The translations under genes were made by a program, and so were the position numbers. A model generated the notes under the pieces. The model saw nothing but the letters and a program-made list of their open reading frames with translations. It did not search any database and was not told the origin of the DNA. Of a DNA stretch of 64,000 nucleotides, positions 17,848 to 26,867 are shown in pieces. Origin of the DNA: Candidatus Lutacidiplasma silvani (GTDB lineage Archaea; Thermoplasmatota; Thermoplasmata; Lutacidiplasmatales; UBA184); assembly GCA_022750295.1 (NCBI GenBank), contig JAKIVZ010000009.1, forward strand, positions 1 to 64,000. Reading direction: 5' to 3'. Positions within the stretch are counted from its first letter, which is position 1; each line of letters starts with the position of its first letter.

Positions 17848-18708
17848 ATGCGCCGTCCGGACCCCGCGGATCTCGACTGCACCGGTCACGATGGGATCGG
17901 CCCCCGCGGCCGCCTCTGGATCCCCTCGGGAGAACCGACCGCGGTCGCCCTGCTCGTCCACGGCTTGAAGGACCACAGCGGGCGGTATGCCGGGCTTGCC
18001 GCGGCGCTCACGGATTCGGGGGTCGCCGTGATCGCCTTCGACCTCCGCGGGCACGGCCGCTCGGGCGGCGACCGGGCGTGGGTTCGGAACTTCCGGGAGT
18101 ACGGTTCCGACCTCGACGTCGAACTTCAGACCGTCCGGTCCCGGTATCCGGACCCGCCGCTCGTCTTGTTCGGCCATAGCCTGGGTGGGGCGATCGCGGC
18201 CCGGTACGCCCTCGACCATCCGGAGCGGGTGAGCTCCCTCGTCTTGAGCGCCCCGGCCCTTCGCCCCCCGCCGGGGACGAACGCGGCCGCCTCAGGGGTG
18301 GTCCGCCTTCTTGGCGTGATCGCTCCGCACACCCGGGTCTTCAAACCCGACCTCAACGGGTTCTCGCGCGACCGATCCGTCGTCGAAGCGATCCTCCGAG
18401 ACCCCCTGGTCGATTCCCGCCCCGTTCCCGCCCGGACCGCCGCCGAGCTTCTCCGCACGATGGCGTCGATCCGGACGGATGCCCCGAAGCTGGCCGTCCG
18501 GCTCCTTGCCCTCCACGGGACGGCCGACCGGATCACCGACCTTCGGGGGACCTCCGAATTTGTCGACCGCGTCTCTTCTTCCGACCGACGGCTCGTACGC
18601 GTCCCGGGGGCTTACCACGACCTGTTCCACGAGCCCGAGTCGTCGGACCTCCGACGGGAACTGGTCGAATTCGTCGCGGCGCGCCCGTCGACCGGCCCAC
18701 CTGGGTAA
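17848..18708 (+). CDS. Alpha/beta hydrolase, monoglyceride-lipase-like
   Basis: A 286-aa serine hydrolase of the lysophospholipase/monoacylglycerol-lipase group. Oxyanion motif LLVHGLKDHSGRY, nucleophile elbow LFGHSLGGA (Ser111), acid in LHGTADRIT and His in PGAYHDLFHE are in the expected order. It is predicted to be cytoplasmic because no signal peptide is seen. Natural substrate unknown; esters or lysolipids are likely from the family. ATG at 17848 is the first start after the divergent promoter shared with msrB. Confidence 0.88.
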   Translation: MRRPDPADLDCTGHDGIGPRGRLWIPSGEPTAVALLVHGLKDHSGRYAGLAAALTDSGVAVIAFDLRGHGRSGGDRAWVRNFREYGSDLDVELQTVRSRYPDPPLVLFGHSLGGAIAARYALDHPERVSSLVLSAPALRPPPGTNAAASGVVRLLGVIAPHTRVFKPDLNGFSRDRSVVEAILRDPLVDSRPVPARTAAELLRTMASIRTDAPKLAVRLLALHGTADRITDLRGTSEFVDRVSSSDRRLVRVPGAYHDLFHEPESSDLRRELVEFVAARPSTGPPG

Positions 18709-18801
18709 GCCTCCGGAACCGGACCCGCGCGCGGTTCCGTCGGGCGACGGGATCGCCGCGAAATCGCGGTCCCTCGCCCAAAACGTGAGAAGGAGTGCGA
18801 T

Positions 18802-18809
18802 GGTTTAAA
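18802..18809 (+). promoter_or_regulatory. TATA box of the thermopsin gene
   Basis: GGTTTAAAG 28 nt before the chosen ATG at 18837. Together with an almost absent leader this supports a leaderless transcript starting at that ATG rather than at the track start 18795. Confidence 0.6.
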
Positions 18810-18836
18810 GTCAAGATATACGTCACGGACCGAGCC

Positions 18837-21359
18837 ATGACGCGTTGGTGGCAGGCCGCAGGGATTTTGGTTGTCGCGATTGCCGCAGTGATGCTCCTTC
18901 CGGCGTTCTCCGTCGGACTTGGGGGCGCTGCCGTCACGTTGCCGAACGCGCATCCGGCGGGTACGACCGCCACCGCGGCCCGGTCCGCGACCACGGCGGA
19001 CTCCGCCCTCGTCGCCAAGGCGCTCGCCGCCGGGAAGGCGGACAACATTCCGACCAGCTCGATCTTCGTCCCGAACGTGAACTCGGCCCCCACCGCCTCG
19101 AACGGGGTCGTCCAGCCCGGCTACGTCGCCACCCCGGCGCCGATGGGGCTCGGGTACTTCGGGATCCAGAAGGTCGGCGGCGTCAACGTGGGCTCCATTA
19201 GCTACTATCCGAGCGTCGAAGCGGCCGTGACGCTCAACAGCGTCGACCCGCTCTACCTCGCCTCGTCGAGCCCCGACATCTTCACCATGCAGCTGAACAC
19301 CGTCGCGACCCACGTCGACGTGCTCGGCAACACCACGGGAACGTTCTGGATCCAGAACGTCCCCGTGTACACCGCCTCGACTCAGACTCTGAACATCGAG
19401 GACAACATCTGGAACTTCAGCTCCCCGGGTGCCGGGATGCAGGTGCACACCCTCCACAGCTACGACGGCAACCTCGTGCCGGGCGTGTTCTACTACGCCG
19501 TCGGGCCCAGCTGGCACGTCCCGACGCCGTTCACGATCCAGCTGTACAACAACCTGACCATCCAGAACCTTCGCCCGACGATGTTCTTCAACTACTCCGT
19601 CACGACGTCGAACGGCTCCCGGTTCTGGGGCTCGTACGACCAGGTGGAGTTCAACTCGGCCGTCCACCCGACGACCGCCGCGCCCCGCCCGACATTCCAG
19701 ATCAACGGGCAGCAGACGAACGCCTTCGGTCTGCTGAACGACGCCGAGATCATGATCGGAGGGCCCGGCGGCGGCTCCACGACGACGTTCTTCAACATCA
19801 ACGCCACGATGGGGCTCTGGACCCGCGCGAACGGCTCCTCGACCTACACCGCGGTCCCCGCGGGATACGACTTCGGGACCGACACCGGGGAGACCTCCGA
19901 GGGGATCGCCGAGTGGACCCCGGGTCCGTCGAACCCCGTCGCGGAGCTCGGCTCGGGCCCCGGCCTCTTGCAGCCGCTGTGGGGCCTCGTCGGAGCGCAA
20001 TCCGGGTTCATCCGGGAGACGATCACCGTGAGCCCCTCGAACGCGTTCGTCTTCGCGAACCAGGGCGGGACGTGGAACGAGAACACCGCAGGTTGGGCCC
20101 CGGTGCCGGCGAGCGGCGTGGCGACGTACGACCTGTCGCCCCACACGTACTCGTTCGACTTCCTCCTGAGCGACCACAACTCGGCCACGGTCACTCTCTC
20201 GTCGACCACGACGCTGTCGGTGAGCTTGGGATTGAACACTTCGACGGGCGTCTACACTCCGCTGTGGGCGTGGAACAACGGGCAGCTCGCGGCGATCTCC
20301 TCGGGCGGGACGGGGACGATGCACAACCCGTACGTGCTCGACAACAACGCCGTTGGCCCGGTGAGCGCCCTGTTCGGGGAGTTCAACGACTACTACTACC
20401 CGGTCTTCTCGGGGATCTTCCTGAGCGGGACCACGGCGTACGTGAGCGCCACCGGCCTCTCCGACTTCAACGTCGCGTACACCCTCCCGGTGGAGGCGGC
20501 GTTCAGCGGTCACTTCGAGACGCCGTTCTCGAACAACCTGGGGCTGCAGTTCTACAACGACACGCACGTGTCGCTCGTGAACAACGCACAGATCACCGGT
20601 TGGACGTTCTCGCAGGACCCGTACATCTCGAGCGTCCTGTTCTGGGGCTCGAGCGACAGCCTGGTCGCGGGGAACTCGTTCCAGGTCCAGAGCATCGGGA
20701 TCATGACGTTCGGCGGCACAAACAACGTGATCTCCGGCAACGTGTTCACCGCGGCGACGACGACCGCGGCGGACCCGGGCCAGGTGCTCTACTCGACGTC
20801 CCAGCAGGCGCTCCAGGTCTACGAGTCGGGCGACCTGATCTACAACAACGCGTTCCTCACCCCGGTCACGGCGGTGGCGCCCCCATTCAACCTCTACACC
20901 GGGGCGTTCCAGCCTTGGACCGACCGGTGGAACGTCACGCCCCAGTCGGCGACGCATGGGCGGATCGTGAACGGCTGGAACCTCTCGGGAAGCATCGTGG
21001 GCGGCGCGATCGAGGCCGGGAACTACTGGGCGAACTACGGGACCCCCTCGAACCCGTACGGCGTCGTTCCGTACACCGACAGCGGCGGGATCTTCCTCGG
21101 CGGCGACTACAAGCCGCTGACCCTCGCCCCGCTCCACCGGATCGTCTTCACCGAGAGCGGCCTTCCGGCCGCGACCCCCTGGTCGGTGACGATTGACGGG
21201 TACACGCAGAGTTCGAGCACCACGACCATCACCTTCCTGGAGACGAACGGTCTCTACGCCTTCTCGGTCGGGGCGGTTTCGGGGTACACGGCCTCCCCGA
21301 AGTTGGGCGCGGTGAACCTCCACGGGACGTTGGCATCGGTCGCGGTCACCTGGACCTGA
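18837..21359 (+). CDS. Thermopsin-family (A5) secreted acid protease
   Basis: An 840-aa secreted protein starting MTRWWQAAG, with a signal peptide (GILVVAIAAVMLLPAF). After a pro-like region comes the thermopsin core with the hallmark YVATPAPMGLGYFG, and blocks such as FWIQNVPVYTA, LNIEDNIWNFSSPG and TQLYNNLTI-like strands with many sequons. In the family this is a pepstatin-insensitive acid protease acting outside the cell. Late regions (NNVISGNVFTA, DLIYNNAFLTP) look like parallel-beta repeats. It ends with the Thermoplasmata-type domain FTESGLPAATPWSVTIDGY. No C-terminal anchor, so it is probably released. It suggests an acidic habitat and peptide feeding. Confidence 0.85.
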   Translation: MTRWWQAAGILVVAIAAVMLLPAFSVGLGGAAVTLPNAHPAGTTATAARSATTADSALVAKALAAGKADNIPTSSIFVPNVNSAPTASNGVVQPGYVATPAPMGLGYFGIQKVGGVNVGSISYYPSVEAAVTLNSVDPLYLASSSPDIFTMQLNTVATHVDVLGNTTGTFWIQNVPVYTASTQTLNIEDNIWNFSSPGAGMQVHTLHSYDGNLVPGVFYYAVGPSWHVPTPFTIQLYNNLTIQNLRPTMFFNYSVTTSNGSRFWGSYDQVEFNSAVHPTTAAPRPTFQINGQQTNAFGLLNDAEIMIGGPGGGSTTTFFNINATMGLWTRANGSSTYTAVPAGYDFGTDTGETSEGIAEWTPGPSNPVAELGSGPGLLQPLWGLVGAQSGFIRETITVSPSNAFVFANQGGTWNENTAGWAPVPASGVATYDLSPHTYSFDFLLSDHNSATVTLSSTTTLSVSLGLNTSTGVYTPLWAWNNGQLAAISSGGTGTMHNPYVLDNNAVGPVSALFGEFNDYYYPVFSGIFLSGTTAYVSATGLSDFNVAYTLPVEAAFSGHFETPFSNNLGLQFYNDTHVSLVNNAQITGWTFSQDPYISSVLFWGSSDSLVAGNSFQVQSIGIMTFGGTNNVISGNVFTAATTTAADPGQVLYSTSQQALQVYESGDLIYNNAFLTPVTAVAPPFNLYTGAFQPWTDRWNVTPQSATHGRIVNGWNLSGSIVGGAIEAGNYWANYGTPSNPYGVVPYTDSGGIFLGGDYKPLTLAPLHRIVFTESGLPAATPWSVTIDGYTQSSSTTTITFLETNGLYAFSVGAVSGYTASPKLGAVNLHGTLASVAVTWT

Positions 21360-21363
21360 GGTC

Positions 21364-21400
21364 GTCCGGCGCGGGCGGGGGGCACGCCCCTCACCCGGAC
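21364..21400 (+). terminator. Possible terminator hairpin between convergent genes
   Basis: GTCCGG at 21364-21369 pairs with CCGGAC at 21395-21400, with GC-rich inner sequence that can extend the stem. It sits in the 76-bp gap between the thermopsin gene and the ABC permease gene, which converge. No T-run follows, so the function is uncertain. Confidence 0.35.
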
Positions 21401-21435
21401 CCAACCCATTCCCCGGCTTCGTCGGGGTCGACGCG

Positions 21436-23004
21436 TCACGTCGGGAGTTCGTCGAGCATTCGTCGCCCGCTTCGCCCGATGAGATAGACGACCGCGGCCA
21501 GCGACACGCCGACCGCGACGGTCGCGCCCACCAGAACGCTCGCCCCCAGCAGGAACGACGGCCCCCCGAGGGCGAGTGCGAGGCCGATGGCGACGGTGAC
21601 TCCGCCGAGGAGGAATTGGAGCACGGTCGCGCCGAGCATCGGGATCGGCCGGACGAACTGGGGCCGGGGTCGGTCCTGGAAGTCGGAGAACCGGGTGGCG
21701 AAGAGGAGGCCGAGCGCCGTCCCTTCGGCGACCGCGAGTGCGAGCGTGAGGTACGCCCCGGGGAGCGCGACGAGCGGCGGCCGGCTGAGCACGATGCCGG
21801 CGGTCGCGAGCCCGAGGCCGATCGGGAGCGATACGAGCAGGGCCCCGACGGCCTTGGCCTTCAGGACACTTCCCGCGCCCACCGGGAGCGCGTAGAGATG
21901 AACCAGGCCCCTCCGTTCCTGGCCGAACGAGGAAGCGGCGAGGATGAGCCCGGAGAGCCCGGCGACCCATGCGATCAGCCAGAGCGTGAAGAAGGCGGCC
22001 TCGGGGGTGGCCCGGCCGGCCCCGCCCTCGGCGAGCAGCACGATCCCGATGACGAACGGGAGCAGGAGGACGGGGAGGAGCTCGCGGCGTCGGACGAGCC
22101 CGCGGAGGTCCTTCGCAACGAGCGCCGACTCCGGGACGCTGAGCCCCATCGCGCCAAGGACGCGATGGGACGACCCGAACGTGTGGGGCTCGAATTCAAC
22201 CTCGCCACCCGACGGCACCCAGAACCGGGCCCGGCAGCGGGCGGCGGCGTACGCCGTGACGGCGAGGAGCGCGACCTGCCCCGCGAGCGTCGCGGCGACC
22301 AGCGGAGCGTTCCCATGGAGCACCGCGGTCACGGCATCGGAGCCCCACAGGAACGGAATGGCGAGGCCGACGGGGCCGGCGTCGTGGAGCCCGTTCGCGA
22401 CGGCGAACAGGATCACGGGATTGAACAGGAGCTCGAAGGCGAGGAAGACGAACAGGAATCCGGCGGCTCGGACGACGAGCGTCGCCGACCCGCGCCGCTT
22501 CCCGAGCGTCCCGGCCCGCTGGGTCACCGCCCGGAGGACCTCGATGAGGAGCGCCCCCTCGAACAGCCCCGCGACCCCCAGGGCGATCGCGAGGAGCGCG
22601 ACGGGGACGGCCCCGCCGACGACTCCGAGCCCGAGCGCGATGCCGGCGAGGAGCGCGATCGAGAACGAGTAGAGGGCGACGAGGGCCGTCGAGGAGGCGA
22701 CGACGTACTCCTGGCTCGTCACGGGGAGCCAATTGACCGCGTCGGACGAGGCGAACCGGGCGGTCGCCGCGAACTCGAACATCAGGCCGCCGACCAGGAC
22801 CGCCGCGACGCCGAGCAGCGGGACGAACGGGAGGAATCCGGGGAGCACCGAGCCGACGAACCCCGGTCGGACCGACCCGACGAACTCCCCCCCGAAGTAG
22901 CTCCCGAGGAAGAACAGGAGGAACGCCCCGGCGTCGGCGAACGCGAGCGCCGCCGGCCGACCGAAGAAGCTCCCCGGGTCGGAGGAGGCCCGGCCCGACC
23001 GCAT
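21436..23004 (-). CDS. ABC-2 type exporter permease
   Basis: A 522-aa polytopic membrane protein with about 12 hydrophobic segments, for example FADAGAFLLFFLGSYFG, IALLAGIALGLGVVGGAVPVALLAIALG and VLQFLLGGVTVAIGLALALGG. The gene lies 62 bp after the ATPase gene on the same strand. The frame stays open upstream of ATG 23004 and reads like a permease N-terminal helix (VRKVLRLSRVLIASQ), so the real start may be slightly upstream at a non-standard codon. With the ATPase it forms a two-gene exporter; substrate unknown. Confidence 0.8.
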   Translation of the reverse strand: MRSGRASSDPGSFFGRPAALAFADAGAFLLFFLGSYFGGEFVGSVRPGFVGSVLPGFLPFVPLLGVAAVLVGGLMFEFAATARFASSDAVNWLPVTSQEYVVASSTALVALYSFSIALLAGIALGLGVVGGAVPVALLAIALGVAGLFEGALLIEVLRAVTQRAGTLGKRRGSATLVVRAAGFLFVFLAFELLFNPVILFAVANGLHDAGPVGLAIPFLWGSDAVTAVLHGNAPLVAATLAGQVALLAVTAYAAARCRARFWVPSGGEVEFEPHTFGSSHRVLGAMGLSVPESALVAKDLRGLVRRRELLPVLLLPFVIGIVLLAEGGAGRATPEAAFFTLWLIAWVAGLSGLILAASSFGQERRGLVHLYALPVGAGSVLKAKAVGALLVSLPIGLGLATAGIVLSRPPLVALPGAYLTLALAVAEGTALGLLFATRFSDFQDRPRPQFVRPIPMLGATVLQFLLGGVTVAIGLALALGGPSFLLGASVLVGATVAVGVSLAAVVYLIGRSGRRMLDELPT

Positions 23005-23066
23005 CTGCGACGCGATGAGGACGCGGCTCAGGCGGAGGACCTTCCGAACGTTCGTCGGCGACCCCC

Positions 23067-23873
23067 CTAGTGGCTGAGCGCGCTCACGATGTCCCCGATG
23101 CCGGCGGTGCCGGTGAGCGTCAGGAACACCTCCTCGAGCCCGGAGCCCGGGAGCCCCGCCCGGGCCCGGAGCGACTCGACGGTCCCGGTGGCGAGGACCG
23201 AGCCCCGGTGGACGATCACGATCCGGTCGCAGATCGCCTGGGCGATCTCGAGGACGTGGGTGCTGAACAGGACCCCGACGCCCTCGCGGTGCGCCAGGCT
23301 CGACAGGAGCTCCTTGACGATCCGGGCCGACCGGGGGTCGAGGCCGTTCAACGGCTCGTCGAGGATGAGGAGACGGGGTCGATGGAGGAGCGCCCCGATG
23401 AGGGCGACCTTCTGCTTCATCCCCTGCGAGTAGCCGCTGATCATGGCGTTCTCGTGACCGGCGAGCTCGAGCGCGACGAGGAACGACTGGACCCGCTCGG
23501 CCCGCCCGGCCGAGGGCAGGTCGTACATGTCCGCGAGAAAGTCGAGGTACTCCGCCCCCGTGAGGAACTCGTAGAGCGACGGATTCTCCGGAACGTAGCC
23601 CAGGAGCCGCTTCCGCTCCATCGTCTCCGGGCCGATTTCCCCGTCGAGGACCCGGACCGAACCGGCGTCGGGCCGGACGATGCCGAGCGCGATCTTCATC
23701 GCGGTCGACTTGCCGGCCCCGTTCGGCCCGAGGAGCCCGACGACCTCGCCCGCGCCGACTCCGAACGTCACCGACCGGAGCGCTTCGACGGTCCCGTACC
23801 GTTTCGAGACCCCCTCGAAGGCGAGGGCCGCCGACGGAGGCGGGGGAGCGAACGACGAGGGGAGTGCGACCAT
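23067..23873 (-). CDS. ABC transporter ATP-binding protein
   Basis: A 268-aa nucleotide-binding subunit. Walker A is GLLGPNGAGKST, the signature SGYSQGMKQKV is slightly degenerate (YSQGM for SGGQ), Walker B is LLILDEPLNGLDP and the switch His is in LFSTHVLE. A DrrA/CcmA-type C-terminal extension follows. It energises the permease encoded directly downstream. Likely role is export of a lipid, peptide or drug, which cannot be told from sequence. GTG or ATG alternatives exist, but MVALPSSF begins after a clear promoter-sized gap. Confidence 0.92.
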   Translation of the reverse strand: MVALPSSFAPPPPSAALAFEGVSKRYGTVEALRSVTFGVGAGEVVGLLGPNGAGKSTAMKIALGIVRPDAGSVRVLDGEIGPETMERKRLLGYVPENPSLYEFLTGAEYLDFLADMYDLPSAGRAERVQSFLVALELAGHENAMISGYSQGMKQKVALIGALLHRPRLLILDEPLNGLDPRSARIVKELLSSLAHREGVGVLFSTHVLEIAQAICDRIVIVHRGSVLATGTVESLRARAGLPGSGLEEVFLTLTGTAGIGDIVSALSH

Positions 23874-24004
23874 CGGCCGAAGAACCTCACGGGACGCCCG
23901 GGGCGGCGTCCGCGAAGTATCGAGGGGGCTGCTCCCCTATTATCCAATCCGCTCGCCGGGGCGGAACCCCCCGTTCGCCGACGGAGGCGACCCGGGCGAG
24001 CCGT

Positions 24005-25102
24005 CTACCCGACCTGCCCCGCCCGGACGATGGGAACCCCGTCGACCTCGACGTCGGCGCCGCGGGTCAGCGAGAATAGCTGGAAATCGATCTTCGTCGT
24101 TCCGTCGACGAACGCGTTCCCGCCGATCCCGAGCGAGAACATCCCGGATTCGATCTCCTCGAACAACGGGACGCGCCGCCCCTTCGGGTTGAGGCCGATG
24201 CTGATCGACCCCGGCCGGTCCTTCCCCTCCGCGGCGGTCCGGTAGCTTTGCTCGATCGATTTCGCCGAATCGTCGTCGTACTGGAGGCTGACGAGCCGTC
24301 CGCCGGAGAACTCCCAGCGGCCGGCGCCGAACCGGGCCCCGGAGAACAGGTACGGCTGGTTCGCGACCAGGGTCCCTTCGGCCATCCGCTCGTCGACCCG
24401 GGCGACGACCGCTCCCGCCGGCGAGTTCGCTACGAATCCGGTCGGTCGCGCGAGGGCCCCCTTGTCGAGGAGACCCACTTCGATGCGCGGGGTTTGCCCG
24501 ACCAGGCCGAGGGTCAGGTCGGTCCCGTTGGCGTGCCGGATCCGGAGCGAAGATCCGTCGCGAAGCGCCTTCGCGATGCGGGCCCCGCGGGAGTACATCT
24601 GGTAGGCGTCGGCGAGACCGGCCGCTTGCAGCTGGCCGCGCCAGCGCGGGCCGTCCAAGCCAAGCGGCTTCGCCACGAGGTCGGTGGCGTAGCCCACCCA
24701 GAGCCGGCACCCCCGCAATCCGGCTTTCCGGCCGAGCTTGTACCATTCGTCGTTGCTGGCGAACGCCGCGCCTCCCGCCGCCGCCGGGAGCTTCTGGAGC
24801 CTCGGCCGGTCCTCGGGGCCCCAGAGGTAGACGAACACGTCGGCGGCCAGGATCGCGGCGCGCTCGGACTTGGAGATCCGGGAGGCCGTCGCGGGACGAC
24901 CGTGGGCCAACGCCGCCCACCACGCGCGCTCGTCCTCGTAGATCACGAGCGGCTCGGCCCCGAGTCGGCGGGTCTCCTCGACCAGCGCCGAGACGTACGG
25001 AAGCGAGTGCGCCCACCCCTCGATCACGACGGACTCCCCCTTGCGGACCTTCAGGTTCTTGGCGAGGACGGTGCGGGCGAGGGCGGATTCGGCGCGGGTC
25101 AT
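24005..25102 (-). CDS. M29-family aminopeptidase-like protein, ligands altered
   Basis: A 365-aa protein starting MTRAESALARTVLAKNL; the track start at 25279 would run through the DUF4760 gene region and is rejected. N-terminal LKVRKGESVVIEGW and the middle FVANSPAGAVVARVDERMAEGTL match leucyl aminopeptidases of the thermophilic M29 family. Family zinc ligands include a His in 'CHLALG' and one in 'VHxDFM'. Here the corresponding stretches read GMFSLGIG and TKIDFQL, so both His are replaced (Met and Lys) while the following Asp is kept. It may be a peptidase with a modified metal site or a non-catalytic homologue. Divergent from the DUF4760 gene. Confidence 0.75.
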   Translation of the reverse strand: MTRAESALARTVLAKNLKVRKGESVVIEGWAHSLPYVSALVEETRRLGAEPLVIYEDERAWWAALAHGRPATASRISKSERAAILAADVFVYLWGPEDRPRLQKLPAAAGGAAFASNDEWYKLGRKAGLRGCRLWVGYATDLVAKPLGLDGPRWRGQLQAAGLADAYQMYSRGARIAKALRDGSSLRIRHANGTDLTLGLVGQTPRIEVGLLDKGALARPTGFVANSPAGAVVARVDERMAEGTLVANQPYLFSGARFGAGRWEFSGGRLVSLQYDDDSAKSIEQSYRTAAEGKDRPGSISIGLNPKGRRVPLFEEIESGMFSLGIGGNAFVDGTTKIDFQLFSLTRGADVEVDGVPIVRAGQVG

Positions 25103-25217
25103 GGGGTCCCGAGCCGGCCGCTCTACTTGAGCCCGCGCGGGCTCGCGTCGACCCGGTCGTCCTCGGCGCCCGAGGGCGCACGTTGATACCCCCGGGTCAT
25201 TTGCCCGACCCCACCGG

Positions 25218-25796
25218 ATGGTCGACCTCTCCACCATCATCGCGATCCTCGGCGCCTCGAGCTCGGCGGCCGTCGTCATGAGCGCGATCTTCGTCCTGAT
25301 CCAGCTCCGCCAGAATGCCCGGCTCCTCCGGGCGACCTTGAATCAGTCGGTGGCGACGTTCTCGTTGAACGTCCTCGAGCGGATCACCGATGAGTCGTTC
25401 CCCCGCCGGAGGGCCCGAATGTACGTCGTGCTTCAGAAGTTCCGCGAGACCGATTGGAAGGACGCGTTCGAGTCCCCCGAAGACCTCGAGGTCCGAAACT
25501 TCGCCTACCTCTACGAACTCCTCGGCCAGATGGCGCACTCCAAGATCGTCGACCTCGAGATCGTCCTCGACGCCCTCCAGTACATCGTGGTGCGCGACTG
25601 GCAGGTCTTCGAGCCCCACGCACGGTACATCGCGAAGCAGTACGGGCTCGACGTCAACACCTACGCCAACTTCGAGTGGCTGGCGAAGGAGGCGCGGCTC
25701 CACATGGCCCACCGGGGGGAAGAGCAGAAAGCCGGGGCGTACGATGCCATCACGCACGTCGAGCGGTCGGGGAGCGGCGCCGGCCGTTCCCGCTAG
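25218..25796 (+). CDS. DUF4760-like single-pass membrane protein
   Basis: A 192-aa protein: one N-terminal helix (IIAILGASSSAAVVMSAIFVLIQL) followed by helical blocks LLRATLNQSVATFSLNVLER, DLEVRNFAYLYELLGQMAHS and a C-terminal region with FEWLAKEARLHM. It is similar in size and layout to the protein at 4655. The family has no known function; the position of a short helix before a helical domain suggests a membrane-attached adapter. Followed 60 bp later by an SRPBCC gene. Confidence 0.7.
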   Translation: MVDLSTIIAILGASSSAAVVMSAIFVLIQLRQNARLLRATLNQSVATFSLNVLERITDESFPRRRARMYVVLQKFRETDWKDAFESPEDLEVRNFAYLYELLGQMAHSKIVDLEIVLDALQYIVVRDWQVFEPHARYIAKQYGLDVNTYANFEWLAKEARLHMAHRGEEQKAGAYDAITHVERSGSGAGRSR

Positions 25797-25856
25797 CCCG
25801 GGCCCACCCCGGACGCCGCCCTCGGTGCCTAATACCCCACCCCATCTCGTCGAGGG

Positions 25857-26324
25857 ATGACCGACAAGAAACCCGGACTCGTCCTCGACAACCACTACGA
25901 CGTTCCGGTCGAGTTCGCCTACAGCTGGCTGACCGATTTCTACGAGGACGACGCCCAGCGCTACTTTCAGGCCCCCGAACCCGCGACGGTGCAGCGGGCC
26001 GACGGCAAAGTCCACCTCGCCTCGAAGATGGCGTTCGGCTCCTCGAAATTGACCGTCACGCTGTCGCCTCCCGACCGGTGGGTCGCGGACGGGGAGATGC
26101 TCGGGAAGTCCGGAACGCGGATGGCCACGACCCGGATTCGCGAGTCGGTTCAGGCCGACGGAACGGGCACCCGCCATCACGCCGAGTTCGTGCTCTGGCC
26201 GAACGGGTTCGTCCCGAACCTGATGTTCACGCTCGGCCGCGGGCGCTTCGTCCGCGACATGACCGCGTCGTTCGCCCGGATCAAGACCGACCTCGAGGCC
26301 GAGTTCCGCGCCACCCACGGTTAA
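25857..26324 (+). CDS. SRPBCC-fold protein
   Basis: A 155-aa protein. The N-terminal VLDNHYDVPVEFAYSWLTDFYEDD is the first strand and helix of the SRPBCC ligand-binding fold. Central strands include HLASKMAFGSSKLTVTLSPP and HHAEFVLWPNGFVPNLMFTL, and the C-terminal long helix is RDMTASFARIKTDLEAEF. Ligand unknown. The next gene starts 30 nt downstream, and its TATA-like GGTTAAGA overlaps this stop codon. Confidence 0.75.
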   Translation: MTDKKPGLVLDNHYDVPVEFAYSWLTDFYEDDAQRYFQAPEPATVQRADGKVHLASKMAFGSSKLTVTLSPPDRWVADGEMLGKSGTRMATTRIRESVQADGTGTRHHAEFVLWPNGFVPNLMFTLGRGRFVRDMTASFARIKTDLEAEFRATHG

Positions 26325-26353
26325 GAGGGGTCGGGGCGTCCGGAGCGGCACCG

Positions 26354-26806
26354 ATGACCGTCGATTTTGCGTACGGAAAGGCGCCGAAGTATCGCGTCGC
26401 GACGCTCCGGGCGAAGGGACGCTGGTCGGAGAACATCTGCCGCCCCGAGTTCGCGAAGCTCGTCGCCTGGGCGAAAGCGAACCGGGTCCCGACCGGTAAG
26501 TGGATCGTCCGCGAGTCCGCCATGGGAAAGTTCGAGGCGTGCCTCGAGATCCGCGGAACGGCGAAGGCGACCGGGGGGATCCGGCTCCGGACCTTCCCCG
26601 CGTCGGCGACGGCCCGCGTCACGTTCGACCCCGACGTCGTCTCCCCCCGGGTCGTCTACCACGGGCTCAACGATTGGCTCCGCTGGCAGAAGAAGGAAGG
26701 CGAACTGAAAGCGGTCCGGGGGACCCGCGAGGTCTACTCGGGCGACCCTTGGACCGACAAGGCGGCCTGGAAGACCACGACCGTCGAGTTCCTCCTCCGC
26801 CGGTAG
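26354..26806 (+). CDS. GyrI-like small-molecule-binding protein
   Basis: A 150-aa protein of the GyrI-like/SOUL-type effector-binding fold: RVATLRAKGRWSENICRPEF, a helix FAKLVAWAKANRVPTG, then ACLEIRGTAKATGGIRLRTF, SATARVTFDPDVVSPRVVYH and the second helix GLNDWLRWQKKEG. The fold usually binds amphipathic small molecules and may sense or sequester drugs. No DNA-binding domain is attached. ATG at 26354 lies 28 nt after GGTTAAGA, which fits a leaderless start; the 450-aa track ORF upstream is a shadow. Confidence 0.8.
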   Translation: MTVDFAYGKAPKYRVATLRAKGRWSENICRPEFAKLVAWAKANRVPTGKWIVRESAMGKFEACLEIRGTAKATGGIRLRTFPASATARVTFDPDVVSPRVVYHGLNDWLRWQKKEGELKAVRGTREVYSGDPWTDKAAWKTTTVEFLLRR

Positions 26807-26867
26807 GTCCGACGGACCCTCTTCCGGTCGAACCGCCCGGGCGCGAGCGGACGCGGGGAATCCGGCG

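Noticed and set aside
21616-23070. 484-aa plus-strand ORF
   Set aside because: Antisense of the ABC permease, Glu/Arg-rich without structure.
25102-25279. N-terminal extension of the M29-like protein
   Set aside because: Would cover the promoter and start of the divergent DUF4760 gene and has no family similarity.
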